A stretch of 26,288 nt of DNA, taken from the NCBI GenBank assembly GCA_003455275.1, contig DMRR01000037.1:1-26288 (forward strand), given 5' to 3'. The DNA comes from Bacteroidota bacterium. GTDB taxonomy: Bacteria; Bacteroidota; Bacteroidia; Chitinophagales; UBA10324. The notes under the pieces are model-generated. The model had not been told where the DNA came from and did no database searches. It saw only the letters and a list, made by a program, of their open reading frames with translations. Shown here one piece after another: positions 16,729-24,600 of the stretch. The first letter of the stretch is position 1; each line of letters begins with the position of its first letter. The position numbers and the translations under genes are program-made.

Positions 16729-16752
16729 ATTGGTTCATTAGTTCATTTGTTT
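16729..16752 (+). repeat. Period-8 array after the glmS stop
   Basis: Three units, ATTGGTTC, ATTAGTTC and ATTTGTTT, follow the glmS TAG by three bases. It resembles the 7-base arrays elsewhere in the window (ATT core, next to a stop codon) but with one extra base per unit. Its end overlaps the -33 element of the next gene's promoter. Confidence 0.5.
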
Positions 16753-16774
16753 TTTCGTGGACTAAATATTTTTC
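16746..16774 (+). promoter_or_regulatory. Probable promoter for the 110-residue protein gene
   Basis: TTTG (16746-16749), a 17-base spacer and TATTTTTC (16767-16774) match the Bacteroidota promoter with one mismatch (final C for G). The ATG is only nine bases further on, implying a very short leader, as at prfA. Confidence 0.5.
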
Positions 16775-16783
16775 TGATTAGAT

Positions 16784-17116
16784 ATGACTATTAATGAAGA
16801 GCGACAGGTATCAACTGCTATCGCAAAGAGTTTTGAGATGAACGACATCTCTTTTGCTGACTTCGAAAGCTTCCGCAGAAAACTTATTGAGAATATCAGC
16901 ACCCTAATTGACACGGATTTTGAAAAGTTGCTCTGGATTCTTTACCGGGTGGATGTAAGTGAGGAGAAAGCCCGCGCGCTGCTCGCCCTCAACCCTGCTC
17001 AGCCCGCAACAGTGCTTGCGGATTTATTGATCGAGCGCGAGCTGCAGAAATATCATTCGAGAAAAACTTTCCGGGATATAAGCAATGACAATCGGGACAG
17101 TGATTTGAAACTGTAA
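16784..17116 (+). CDS. Conserved small protein of unknown function
   Basis: The 110-residue product has no signal peptide or membrane segment and is predicted to be mainly helical. Notable stretches are FESFRRKLIENISTLIDTDF, LLWILYRVDVSEEKARALLA and a charged end IERELQKYHSRKTF. I recognise the general pattern (a helical domain with LxxLLYRIDVxExK-like sequence and IIERQLQK) from small uncharacterised Bacteroidota proteins but cannot name a family. It stands between glmS and the FAH-family gene with its own likely promoter. Codon use is like its neighbours, and the reading frame is convincing. Confidence 0.7.
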   Translation: MTINEERQVSTAIAKSFEMNDISFADFESFRRKLIENISTLIDTDFEKLLWILYRVDVSEEKARALLALNPAQPATVLADLLIERELQKYHSRKTFRDISNDNRDSDLKL

Positions 17117-17191
17117 TCGAAAATAAAAATTGAGTCATTCATTTCTTACAATCAATATTGACTTCATATTCGCCGCTCAATCTTCAATTAA

Positions 17192-18208
17192 ATGAAATTA
17201 GTTTCCTATTTCCACCCGCAAGAAGAACAGGATCGACTTGGTTTGTTGCAAAATGGATTGGTGTATGATATGCGCAATCTTGATTGGCAGTTTCCGGATA
17301 ACATGCAATTATTTCTTTATGCATGGGACGATGTGATTGAACTTGCCCTTGATTATAACCAACGCATTGCTGAGGGTCGGGTTAAACATGCAAAACCTAT
17401 GCAGCAGGCTGATCTTAAAATTCTTGCTCCGGTTCCGCATCCGAACAGCTGCCGTGACGGATATGCATTTCGCCAGCATGTAGAAGCAGCCAGAAGAAAC
17501 CGGAAGGTACCAATGATTCCTGAGTTTGATCAGTATCCAATTTTTTATTTCACCAATCACAATTCAATTCAGGGTGAAGGAGAAATAGTTTGCATGCCTG
17601 ACCATTTTCAGAAACTGGATTTTGAATTGGAGAGTGCTATTGTCATTTGCCGTCAGGGAAAAAATATTATTGCGGAAGAAGCAGACAATTTTATAGGAGG
17701 TTACATGATAATGAATGACATGAGTGCGCGCACCTTGCAGATGGAAGAAATGTTACTCAATCTTGGACCGGCAAAAGGAAAAGATTTTTGTACTGTAATC
17801 GGACCTATGCTTGTCACACCGGATGAATTGGAACCTTATAAAATTCCTGCGAAAGAAAATCATGTGGGCAATTGTTACAATCTTGAAATGAAATGTTGGG
17901 TGAATGGAAAATTAGTTTCCGAAGGAAATATGGGAAGCATGGATTGGACATTCGCTGAAATAATTGAGCGTGCATCCTATGGAGTTGATTTACATCCCGG
18001 CGATGTAATTGGAAGCGGAACTGTAGGCACCGGATGTTTTCTTGAACTTAATGGAACAGGAAAATTAAACGACCCAAATTACGCAGAACAATGGTTGCAA
18101 CCAGGAGATGTGATTGACATGGAGATTACAGGTCTGGGAAAACTTACAAACACAATTGCGAAAGCAGATACTGAATATTCGATTCTGGCGAAGAAGAAAG
18201 TTAATTGA
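17192..18208 (+). CDS. Fumarylacetoacetate hydrolase (FAH) family protein
   Basis: The 338-residue product has the FAH fold. CRDGYAFRQHVEAARRN (residues 87-103) resembles the D-x-x-x-x-x-RQH segment that carries the catalytic His in fumarylacetoacetases (here H96). Metal ligands are E145 and E147 in LDFELESAIV and D176 in MNDMSARTLQ. GDVIGSGTVGTGC is the usual late glycine-rich turn. Family members cleave carbon-carbon bonds in acylpyruvate-like intermediates, for example at the end of tyrosine breakdown; the exact substrate is open because no homogentisate pathway genes are nearby. Its TGA stop lies inside the first unit of a heptad repeat array. Confidence 0.87.
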   Translation: MKLVSYFHPQEEQDRLGLLQNGLVYDMRNLDWQFPDNMQLFLYAWDDVIELALDYNQRIAEGRVKHAKPMQQADLKILAPVPHPNSCRDGYAFRQHVEAARRNRKVPMIPEFDQYPIFYFTNHNSIQGEGEIVCMPDHFQKLDFELESAIVICRQGKNIIAEEADNFIGGYMIMNDMSARTLQMEEMLLNLGPAKGKDFCTVIGPMLVTPDELEPYKIPAKENHVGNCYNLEMKCWVNGKLVSEGNMGSMDWTFAEIIERASYGVDLHPGDVIGSGTVGTGCFLELNGTGKLNDPNYAEQWLQPGDVIDMEITGLGKLTNTIAKADTEYSILAKKKVN

Positions 18209-18248
18209 AGATTTAAGATTGAAAATTAAAAATTGAAGATTGAAAATT
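18204..18248 (+). repeat. ATTGAAR heptad array, left arm of the inverted repeat
   Basis: Six in-phase 7-base units run from 18204 to 18245: ATTGAAG, ATTTAAG, ATTGAAA, ATTAAAA, ATTGAAG, ATTGAAA, then ATT. The first unit supplies the TGA stop of the FAH-family gene. Bases 18217-18241 are the exact inverted copy of 18663-18687. The array ends five bases before the start codon of the four-helix-bundle gene. Confidence 0.9.
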
Positions 18249-18252
18249 TCTG

Positions 18253-18639
18253 ATGGCTACTTATTCAAGCTTTGAAGATTTGCCGGTTTGGCAACATGCT
18301 GTCGAGGTCTATGTTGAAGTATATAAACTCTGTGAAAGGACTAAGTTGAAACATGATTATAAAATGAGAAGTCAATTACTTGATGCTGCTTCATCCATTT
18401 CAAACAATATTGCAGAGGGGTTTGAATACAACAGCAATAAATCTTTTCATAATTTCCTTCGGATTGCAAAAGGTTCATCAGGAGAAACGCGCAATGAACT
18501 GCTTCTTTCAATGAGAGTCGGGATGATTGAAGCGGCGGATTACAATACCCTCAGATTAAAGCTCATTAGTCTGTCTAATGAAATTTCGGGCTTTATGGAT
18601 TACCTGAAAAATAATCCCAGGAAAAGAAGTTTTGAATAG
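18253..18639 (+). CDS. Four-helix-bundle protein (23S rRNA intervening-sequence protein family)
   Basis: The 128-residue product belongs to the S23/IVP four-helix-bundle family. The opening SFEDLPVWQHAVEVYVEVYK, the SQLLDAASSISNNIAEGFEY helix turn (residues 40-59) and FHNFLRIAKGSSGETRNELL are diagnostic. Members are encoded in intervening sequences of 23S rRNA in some bacteria, and a relative (Avd) works with reverse transcriptase in diversity-generating retroelements; most standalone copies have no known role. No reverse transcriptase or rRNA is nearby. The gene is enclosed by a perfect 25-bp inverted repeat made of heptads, between two convergent genes, which suggests it moved here as a unit. 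Confidence 0.93.
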   Translation: MATYSSFEDLPVWQHAVEVYVEVYKLCERTKLKHDYKMRSQLLDAASSISNNIAEGFEYNSNKSFHNFLRIAKGSSGETRNELLLSMRVGMIEAADYNTLRLKLISLSNEISGFMDYLKNNPRKRSFE

Positions 18640-18654
18640 AGCAATAAGGCGCTC

Positions 18655-18687
18655 CAATCTTTAATCTTCAATTTTTAATTTTCAATC
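18655..18687 (-). repeat. ATTGAAR heptad array, right arm of the inverted repeat
   Basis: Read on the minus strand from 18686, the units are ATTGAAA, ATTAAAA, ATTGAAG, ATTAAAG, then ATTG. The first three variants come in the same order as in the left arm, and 18663-18687 is its perfect 25-base inverted copy. The shared order of variants shows copying of a block, not independent slippage. Confidence 0.9.
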
Positions 18688-18693
18688 CACCAT

Positions 18694-18718
18694 CCTCGGT
18701 AGCTTATTTGCCCGCAGG
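18694..18718. other. GC-rich hairpin between two heptad arrays
   Basis: CCTCGG (18694-18699) pairs with CCG and AGG (18712-18714 and 18716-18718) with a single bulged C at 18715 and a 12-base loop. It is the only GC-rich piece in an otherwise A/T-rich spacer. No T-run follows in either direction, so it looks more like a small repetitive palindrome than a terminator. Confidence 0.45.
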
Positions 18719-18742
18719 AATCTTCAATCTTCAATTTTCAAT
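18719..18742 (-). repeat. Second ATTGAAR heptad array, overlapping the end of the YfhO-like gene
   Basis: On the minus strand from 18742 the units are ATTGAAA, ATTGAAG, ATTGAAG, then ATT. The first unit provides the TGA stop (18738-18740) of the YfhO-like gene. It has the same orientation as the right arm 30 bases away. Confidence 0.85.
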
Positions 18743-21470
18743 TACTAAACCTCTTCCTCATTTCCATTCCAACTACTCCAATCAGAAGCAAGAGGATAAT
18801 TACGCTGCTCACCATCGCAATCTTTTCACCAGTGAAATAACTGGTTGGTTCAAACTTCCATTCGATTTTATTCTTTCCTGCTGGAAGCTTCATTCCTCTT
18901 AACACATAGTTACAACGGAAGTATTCCGCAGGTTTATCATTCACCCACACATTCCATCCTTTGTTGTAATAAATTTCAGAAAATACTGCAATGCCTTCTT
19001 TTGACGAATTGCTTTCATAAACCAAATCATTTGGCTGATAAGATACCAGCCGAATATTTCTTGCACTATCTACGGATGGGATAAAACTTTTTACTTGTGA
19101 TTCAAATCTTTTATCTACCACAGCAAAAGTTTTTGGATGAAAAGTATAAATGAGAGTAGAAGAAAAACTTCCCCTTCCGGATGAATCTGTCTTGGTTATA
19201 TAATTTTCTTCCTTGCCTGTTTCTTTATTCATTCTCATGCTCACCGAAAAAGTATCAGATTGTTCGAGAGAAAAACCATAGCGTGAGAAATCAAGATCAG
19301 CACCCTCGATCGAAGCCTTATCATGATTACCAATGATTGCTTTACTTATCTGCTTACCATTAATTGTAAAACTTTTTCCATCGAGTGCAGCAACTTCATA
19401 CATATTGCCGATTCGGTTTAATTCTTCATCAGCATCTGCTACAACCTTTACTGAATCAACAAACCAGCAGTTGCCAAGCGCTCCATAGTTAGGCTGCGCC
19501 TGAGGTGGCTTGTTCTCGCCTTCGCTCACAATCATGTAGCGGGTGTTGAGCATGTCTACTATGCTTATATTCTGTTTCTGTATCTGATAATCGTACAATT
19601 CCTGGTAGCGGCGCAATTTGGCTGCGCTGTAACCGCCAACCGATTTGTGGAAGTAACTTGTAGTTCCATCATTAAATGGATTACCAGTGAGATTGAGAAC
19701 GCGGAAGTCCGGAGATTTGTCCATGAGAATGCGCTGATCCGCCTGTGACGGCTGAAAATAATTTTGCAAGGCGCTCTTGTCTGTAAACTTATCATCGTTC
19801 AGGTAGCGTTTTCCAACCATAAACAAATCGATAAAAGTCAGAAGAGTTACTGAGGCAATAAGAATCGACGAAGAAATTTTTCCTTTGACATAAAACCATA
19901 TTGCGCCAAATGCGAGCGAAATAAAAATGAGTGAACGAAATGAATCCATACGCATAAGTGAAATACGATCTTCTTTCAAAGCCTTTACTAACCAATCTGG
20001 GTAACTTGAATCGCTCAAACCAGTGAAATCAAAAAATGTTGAACCCAACACAGCAATGAACAAGCAGATACCACCGGTTATGTAAAAAGAATATTGTATC
20101 TGCCTGGCAACTTTTGCTGGGTCGTAATTTTTACGAATGATAGCGTTGAGTGTCAGAACGGCAAAAAGTGAAACACACAACTGCGGTATCACCAAAATCA
20201 TTTCTACAGTTCTGAACTTATTATAGGCAGGGAAATAGTGAAAGAAAATATCTGACAACCATTTGAAGTGATAGCCCCACGCGAGCATAAGTGCGAGCCC
20301 GCAAATTCCTAGCAGCCACCATTTAATATTATCTTTTATCAAAAACATTCCGAGCACAAACAAGAAACATATGATTGCCCCGAAATAGGCAGGGCCTGAA
20401 GTAATCGGAAGCTCTCCCCAGTAAAGAGGCGCACGATGAACAAAATTGGTAATGTTTTCATCGGGTATTCCTTTTTCTTTCAATGTTTTTTCAGTCGAAG
20501 AATTGGATCCGAGATTTTCACCGTTAGAGCCGCCATAGAAACCAGGAATCAGAAGTGTGAGAGATTCCATTTTTCCATAACTGTATTGAAGCGCATAATC
20601 TTCATCAAGCCCGCCGCTGCTTTTTGTGTTAGTAGTTAATTCTGATTTACCCCTAATTGTTTCGCCGGCATATTCTGAGGTGGTCCATAGAAGTGAGAGG
20701 TTACTTAAAACTCCAAACACGCCTGCTATTACCAGAACTGCAGAAGCAGTGATATAATGTTTCCAGCCCTTCTTAATAATAGCCTGAACCAATTCTGAAA
20801 TTGAATAGGCGAGTAGAATAAAAAATAAATAGTAAGCAATCTGAAGATGATTTGCTTTCACCTCGAGCGAAACAGCAAGAGCGGTAAGCACACCACCGAG
20901 CAAGTATTTTTTATTCCGGTAAACCATGACTGTACCCGCAAGCACCATGGGCATGTAGCCCATTGCACCAAGTTTGCTATTATGCCCGGCGTCAAAAAGT
21001 GTGAGATTATAAGTTGAAAGAGAGAACCCGATTGCACCAATTATGCTCAACCATGGATTTACTTCGAATGCCAGAAGCAAAAAGAAAAAACCGAGAAGCA
21101 TAATGAACATTAACTCAGCAGGATGCGGGAATCCTCCACTCAGTATTGAATCAATGTATCGCAAAAAATTACCATGATAAACTGTTGATACCTGGTAGGA
21201 AGGCATTCCGCCGAACATACTGTTTGTCCAAAGTGCTTCCTTTCCGTTTGCTGCACGATAATCTGCTAATTCCTTACTCGCACCCTGGCCCTGAATAATG
21301 TCGCTTTGCTCAAGAGCCATGTTATTCGTAAACATTGGAGAGAAATAGAGAAAAGTAATGGCAACAAATGACAGAATAGAAACTGCATAGGGGAGCCAAT
21401 TGATTTTGCTCGAAGGAGCAGCATGATCGGTCGAGTGACTGTCAGCTTTATTTTCTTTATGGTCTTTCAT
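18738..21470 (-). CDS. YfhO-like multi-spanning membrane protein
   Basis: The 910-residue product fits the YfhO family, GT-C-type membrane proteins thought to transfer sugars onto envelope polymers or lipids. A first membrane segment at about 28-45 is followed by a loop with the acidic residues of the active-site region (NMALEQSDIIQGQGASKE, 50-67) and FGGMPSYQ (86-93), as in GT-C enzymes. About a dozen membrane segments follow, then a large external domain (about 560-870) and a final membrane segment near 884-901 before MRKRFSN. The last codons run into a heptad array that supplies the stop. It is 94 bases downstream of the sulfotransferase-like gene and may have its own promoter. Confidence 0.85.
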   Translation of the reverse strand: MKDHKENKADSHSTDHAAPSSKINWLPYAVSILSFVAITFLYFSPMFTNNMALEQSDIIQGQGASKELADYRAANGKEALWTNSMFGGMPSYQVSTVYHGNFLRYIDSILSGGFPHPAELMFIMLLGFFFLLLAFEVNPWLSIIGAIGFSLSTYNLTLFDAGHNSKLGAMGYMPMVLAGTVMVYRNKKYLLGGVLTALAVSLEVKANHLQIAYYLFFILLAYSISELVQAIIKKGWKHYITASAVLVIAGVFGVLSNLSLLWTTSEYAGETIRGKSELTTNTKSSGGLDEDYALQYSYGKMESLTLLIPGFYGGSNGENLGSNSSTEKTLKEKGIPDENITNFVHRAPLYWGELPITSGPAYFGAIICFLFVLGMFLIKDNIKWWLLGICGLALMLAWGYHFKWLSDIFFHYFPAYNKFRTVEMILVIPQLCVSLFAVLTLNAIIRKNYDPAKVARQIQYSFYITGGICLFIAVLGSTFFDFTGLSDSSYPDWLVKALKEDRISLMRMDSFRSLIFISLAFGAIWFYVKGKISSSILIASVTLLTFIDLFMVGKRYLNDDKFTDKSALQNYFQPSQADQRILMDKSPDFRVLNLTGNPFNDGTTSYFHKSVGGYSAAKLRRYQELYDYQIQKQNISIVDMLNTRYMIVSEGENKPPQAQPNYGALGNCWFVDSVKVVADADEELNRIGNMYEVAALDGKSFTINGKQISKAIIGNHDKASIEGADLDFSRYGFSLEQSDTFSVSMRMNKETGKEENYITKTDSSGRGSFSSTLIYTFHPKTFAVVDKRFESQVKSFIPSVDSARNIRLVSYQPNDLVYESNSSKEGIAVFSEIYYNKGWNVWVNDKPAEYFRCNYVLRGMKLPAGKNKIEWKFEPTSYFTGEKIAMVSSVIILLLLIGVVGMEMRKRFSN

Positions 21471-21496
21471 TAAAGTGGTTGTGAAATCTTCGAGCG

Positions 21497-21503
21497 CAAA
21501 ATA
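21497..21503 (-). promoter_or_regulatory. Possible -7 element for the YfhO-like gene
   Basis: On the minus strand TATTTTG (21503 down to 21497) is one base short of TAnnTTTG and is followed by CGCTC, as at the GlgA-like gene's promoter. A 5-base inverted repeat (GAGCG/CGCTC, 21492-21511) encloses it. No properly spaced TTTG partner is visible. Confidence 0.25.
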
Positions 21504-21563
21504 GAACGCTCCATGAAATATTTATATTACAAAAGCGATAACAGCGAATGCCCTAATGAAAGT

Positions 21564-23213
21564 TTAAGGCCTCACCAACTTGATTGTTTTTCCTGAAGTT
21601 GTATTTCTGACGAAGTAGAATCCTGGAGCGATATCATTAAGATCAAAATCAATTGCCCCTTCTCTTACACTAATTGCGAGAGGAATTATTCTGCCGGTCA
21701 CATCCATCAGCATGATGTTTTCTTTTTCATTTATCCTGACAGAGCATTGCAAGCAAGGATTCTGAAGAAGAGAAAAAACATTTTCATCTGAAATAATTTC
21801 AACCAAACTCAACTCACAAAGTGAAGGAGAGATGGGATTGATTTCAATTTCATTTCCTGCAGCAAGAGTATGTCCGCTAAACCCGGAATAGGTTGGCAGA
21901 TAAAACTCACAATGAAAAACAGAATTGTTCATTGCTGTTGCTCCCTGTGTCATTGCTCCCTGTTGATTCACAGGATTCACATATTTCCATACTGTGTTTT
22001 TTGAACTGTCAATTTCAAAAAGAATTCCCTTCGGTCCGTCAGTGATAATGAATGAGCGATTCGCAAGTTGATATGCTCCTGAAATATTCGGCGCATAAAA
22101 ATCCGATGGAGTCGGTGCTGAATAAGTCCAGAAAAGATTGGACGGAAGAAAAGCGATTGTTGCAGGAACGGGATATTGATTGTTGCCATCAATCGGAGTT
22201 GCAATCATGTCAACAGAAGAATAATCTCCACCTGTTCTATTCAATCCATTATTGAACACAAGAATTTTTCCTTCATCCGGAAGTCCGCTTCCTATCCATC
22301 TTGCATGGTGCTGCTTGAAAAATTTTTGGTCGCTTGCATTTCCGCGGTTGTATGCCTGTGGATTTCCCCAGCGATAAAGAATATCTCCTCCCTTCCCGGA
22401 ATTTCCTCCTGCATGTGTGGCGGCTTGCGTAGTAGTTGTGCTGTGGTCAATAATCCATATTTCACTTAAGTTATGTGAGCTCAAAAGAATCTGGTCGAGA
22501 GCAGGATTGTAATCAATCGAATTGAAATGAATCCAATCAAAGCTGGTTGGCGGACCAACGAAATAATTCAGGTTGACTAATTCGGGATGGTCACTCACCA
22601 CTCCATAATTCGGTTTTCCTGAATCAAAATCTTGAACAAGGTGGTCCCATAATTTCCATTCCCAAATAATGTTCGCAGAGTTTGTTCCTACCGGCTGAAG
22701 TTCCACAATTTTTTCACTCCACAATTCTGCATTTGTTGTTGCAGGATTTTTTCCATTCGCAACTGCTTCAGTGCTGTCGCGCCTGTCCCATACAATCGCA
22801 AGCACATTTCCATTCGGCAAAATCTTCACATCATGATGCTGGCATTGAAAAGAATCTGAAATAAAATATTTCCAGGTAAGCGTTCCACTCCAATCATATT
22901 CTTCAATCACACCACCGCATCCGCCGGCAGTAAAGTGTGTATTCAATCCATAACCTGCGCGCAATAATTTTCCGTCGCTCAACAAGTAAGCACTCAGTCC
23001 GGGATTGTAATTGCTGTTCCACTGATGAATCAATTCGCCACACTTGTTAATGAGATAAGTGTTCTTTGAAGGAACAGGAGCAAACAAAATATAACCATCA
23101 GTGTTCGGTAAATCATACTGAGTTAATCCAATGGTTGGGGTTTGACTTTGAGAAGTGAAATGTGAAAGGTGAAAAATGAAAAATGCAACGATTAGAAAAA
23201 TATTTTTTTTCAT
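21564..23213 (-). CDS. Secreted arylsulfotransferase (ASST)-like protein with type IX sorting domain
   Basis: The 549-residue product has a signal peptide (MKKNIFLIVAFFIFHLSHF, cut near residue 24). The body is a repeat-rich propeller-like region with the aryl-sulfotransferase family pattern: NTYLINKCGELIHQWNS, QCQHHDVKILPNGNVLAIVWD (QHHDVKILPNGNVL quoted), FDWIHFNSIDYNP, and FFKQHHARWIG. These histidines occupy places like those of the ASST active site. The last 80 residues (VFSLLQNPCLQCSVRIN to GKTIKLVRP) resemble a type IX secretion domain, but the usual YPNP is degenerate. Its start overlaps the upstream gene's stop (ATGA), so the two secreted proteins are co-translated. Sulfotransfer is possible but unproven. 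Confidence 0.8.
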   Translation of the reverse strand: MKKNIFLIVAFFIFHLSHFTSQSQTPTIGLTQYDLPNTDGYILFAPVPSKNTYLINKCGELIHQWNSNYNPGLSAYLLSDGKLLRAGYGLNTHFTAGGCGGVIEEYDWSGTLTWKYFISDSFQCQHHDVKILPNGNVLAIVWDRRDSTEAVANGKNPATTNAELWSEKIVELQPVGTNSANIIWEWKLWDHLVQDFDSGKPNYGVVSDHPELVNLNYFVGPPTSFDWIHFNSIDYNPALDQILLSSHNLSEIWIIDHSTTTTQAATHAGGNSGKGGDILYRWGNPQAYNRGNASDQKFFKQHHARWIGSGLPDEGKILVFNNGLNRTGGDYSSVDMIATPIDGNNQYPVPATIAFLPSNLFWTYSAPTPSDFYAPNISGAYQLANRSFIITDGPKGILFEIDSSKNTVWKYVNPVNQQGAMTQGATAMNNSVFHCEFYLPTYSGFSGHTLAAGNEIEINPISPSLCELSLVEIISDENVFSLLQNPCLQCSVRINEKENIMLMDVTGRIIPLAISVREGAIDFDLNDIAPGFYFVRNTTSGKTIKLVRP

Positions 23214-24472
23214 TTTGAAATAACGAATGAGTTGGTAGAGGATTTTGATGAAGAAAAAACTTTGAAGAAATAAATTCCCGAAGGAAGTGTGCTTACATCA
23301 AAACGATAATCAATTCCTGAATACACAATTCCTGTTTTAATTATTTCTCCGAATGAATTGTAAATACTCCCGGTCAAATAATTTTCAGAAGATGAAAGTT
23401 TGAAATGCAATTCGTCAGCAACAGGATTCGGATAAATCAGCAACCTGCCAACTTCAAATTGCCAACCGTCATTTACTGAATTGTAAACTGTAGTGCTTTC
23501 GCTCACCGTATTGAACCCTGAATTCGGTCCTGTGTTTCCGGGTTGAACTGTTCCATAATATTTCGGACCGAGCACATAAGGATAAGTAGGATTAAAACTA
23601 TTGTCAAGCGTAACGAAGTAAGCATAAGTGCCGGAAGGATATTCCGGCGTTATACAAAATCTTCCGTTCAAAGAATCGAGTGTTCCCAATCCGGGAGCAT
23701 ATTCATAATCCTGAATGTATGCACCAAGCGGATAAGTGGCGAGCGAAGGTCCATAGTATTGCGGCTGAAGAATTGTTCCATCAGGAAGTGTGGTGCGGTC
23801 AGTAATATTTCTTAAACGATAACTCGAAGTCATTCGCGTGATGGGTCCCGTTCCATTAGTGTTTGCATAAGTGTAAGACCCGTAAATCGGAAATCCATCG
23901 AATGCATAACCAAGCAGCGGCGAGTGAACAGTGTTGTCAGTTTCGTTCCACAAACATTTCGGATGAACATGCAAATGATATTCATGCAATCCATTCGGAT
24001 GACCGAGACAAGAATCCATTGTTTCAGTTTCCAGATGTTCGAAGTAAACTGCATTCTGATACCACACTCCGGAATCGAGATATGTTTTTGCATCCATCGG
24101 ATTGTAAATGGAAACACCGTTCATCCAAACACCAATGTGGCCAAACCACGGAGCTACAAGTTGTCCGGTATTTTGTTGCGGGTTCAAAGTGATTTTGAAA
24201 GTGAAACCCATGTCTTGCGGAAACCACGGATTGTTAGGCCAGTCATACCCAACCGGAATCCACGAAGCAATGTCAGAGCAATTCACATATACATTATTAG
24301 TTGAGTATTGAACCAACTGAACATTAGTCGAAATTCCTGCGAAGCCATTGGTGCCATCATTCATTACCCAGTGAGTAATGGCAGGTGAAAGTTGAGCGAA
24401 GCATTTTGAGCTGCCTCCGAAAAAATCGGAGCAAGTCAGGGTGACTGCAATAACAAGTAAAATTTTTTTCAT
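23210..24472 (-). CDS. Secreted YHYH-domain protein with type IX sorting domain
   Basis: Using the ATG at 24472, the product is 420 residues with a good signal peptide (MKKILLVIAVTLTC, cleaved after CFAQ); an ATG seven codons upstream adds MTLHLIR and spoils it. The YHYH-type domain shows GLHEYHLHVHPKCL, a variant of the YHYH motif, and the partner segment LGYAFDGFPIYGSY. The C-terminal 80 residues are a clear type IX secretion domain: LLIYPNPVADELHFKL, then LPSGIYFFKVFSS. YHYH proteins are widespread, secreted and of unknown function; the His cluster suggests metal binding. It overlaps the ASST-like gene by 4 bases. Confidence 0.82.
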   Translation of the reverse strand: MKKILLVIAVTLTCSDFFGGSSKCFAQLSPAITHWVMNDGTNGFAGISTNVQLVQYSTNNVYVNCSDIASWIPVGYDWPNNPWFPQDMGFTFKITLNPQQNTGQLVAPWFGHIGVWMNGVSIYNPMDAKTYLDSGVWYQNAVYFEHLETETMDSCLGHPNGLHEYHLHVHPKCLWNETDNTVHSPLLGYAFDGFPIYGSYTYANTNGTGPITRMTSSYRLRNITDRTTLPDGTILQPQYYGPSLATYPLGAYIQDYEYAPGLGTLDSLNGRFCITPEYPSGTYAYFVTLDNSFNPTYPYVLGPKYYGTVQPGNTGPNSGFNTVSESTTVYNSVNDGWQFEVGRLLIYPNPVADELHFKLSSSENYLTGSIYNSFGEIIKTGIVYSGIDYRFDVSTLPSGIYFFKVFSSSKSSTNSFVISK

Positions 24473-24573
24473 GCGGATGAGATGTAATGTCAAAGAAAAA
24501 GTTTAATGAATGGAAATGAAAAAATTTTGAAACAAACAGCACGAACAATGTTTCCGAAAATGCTCATGGATTC

Positions 24574-24581
24574 TATTTTTG
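24574..24581 (+). promoter_or_regulatory. Probable -7 element for the threonine dehydrogenase gene
   Basis: TATTTTTG matches the Bacteroidota TAnnTTTG element exactly and lies 19 bases before the ATG at 24601. No TTG or TTTG lies at the expected 17-23 base distance upstream, so the promoter may be activator-dependent or a chance match. Confidence 0.45.
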
Positions 24582-24600
24582 GTCACCCAACCAAATACGC

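Noticed and set aside
18253..18639. Diversity-generating retroelement (Avd-like gene)
   Set aside because: There is no reverse transcriptase or template/variable repeat pair in the window; only the general protein family is shared.
18204..18742. Repeat arrays as a CRISPR locus
   Set aside because: The units are 7 bases with no spacers between them and there are no cas genes.
23924..24304. Long plus-strand frames opposite the YHYH and ASST-like genes
   Set aside because: They have Bacteroidota-atypical composition, no start context and no recognisable domains; the minus-strand genes carry signal peptides and sorting domains.
24473..24493. Upstream ATG for the YHYH protein
   Set aside because: The seven extra residues MTLHLIR precede a normal MKK-type signal peptide; the internal ATG at 24472 is the better start.
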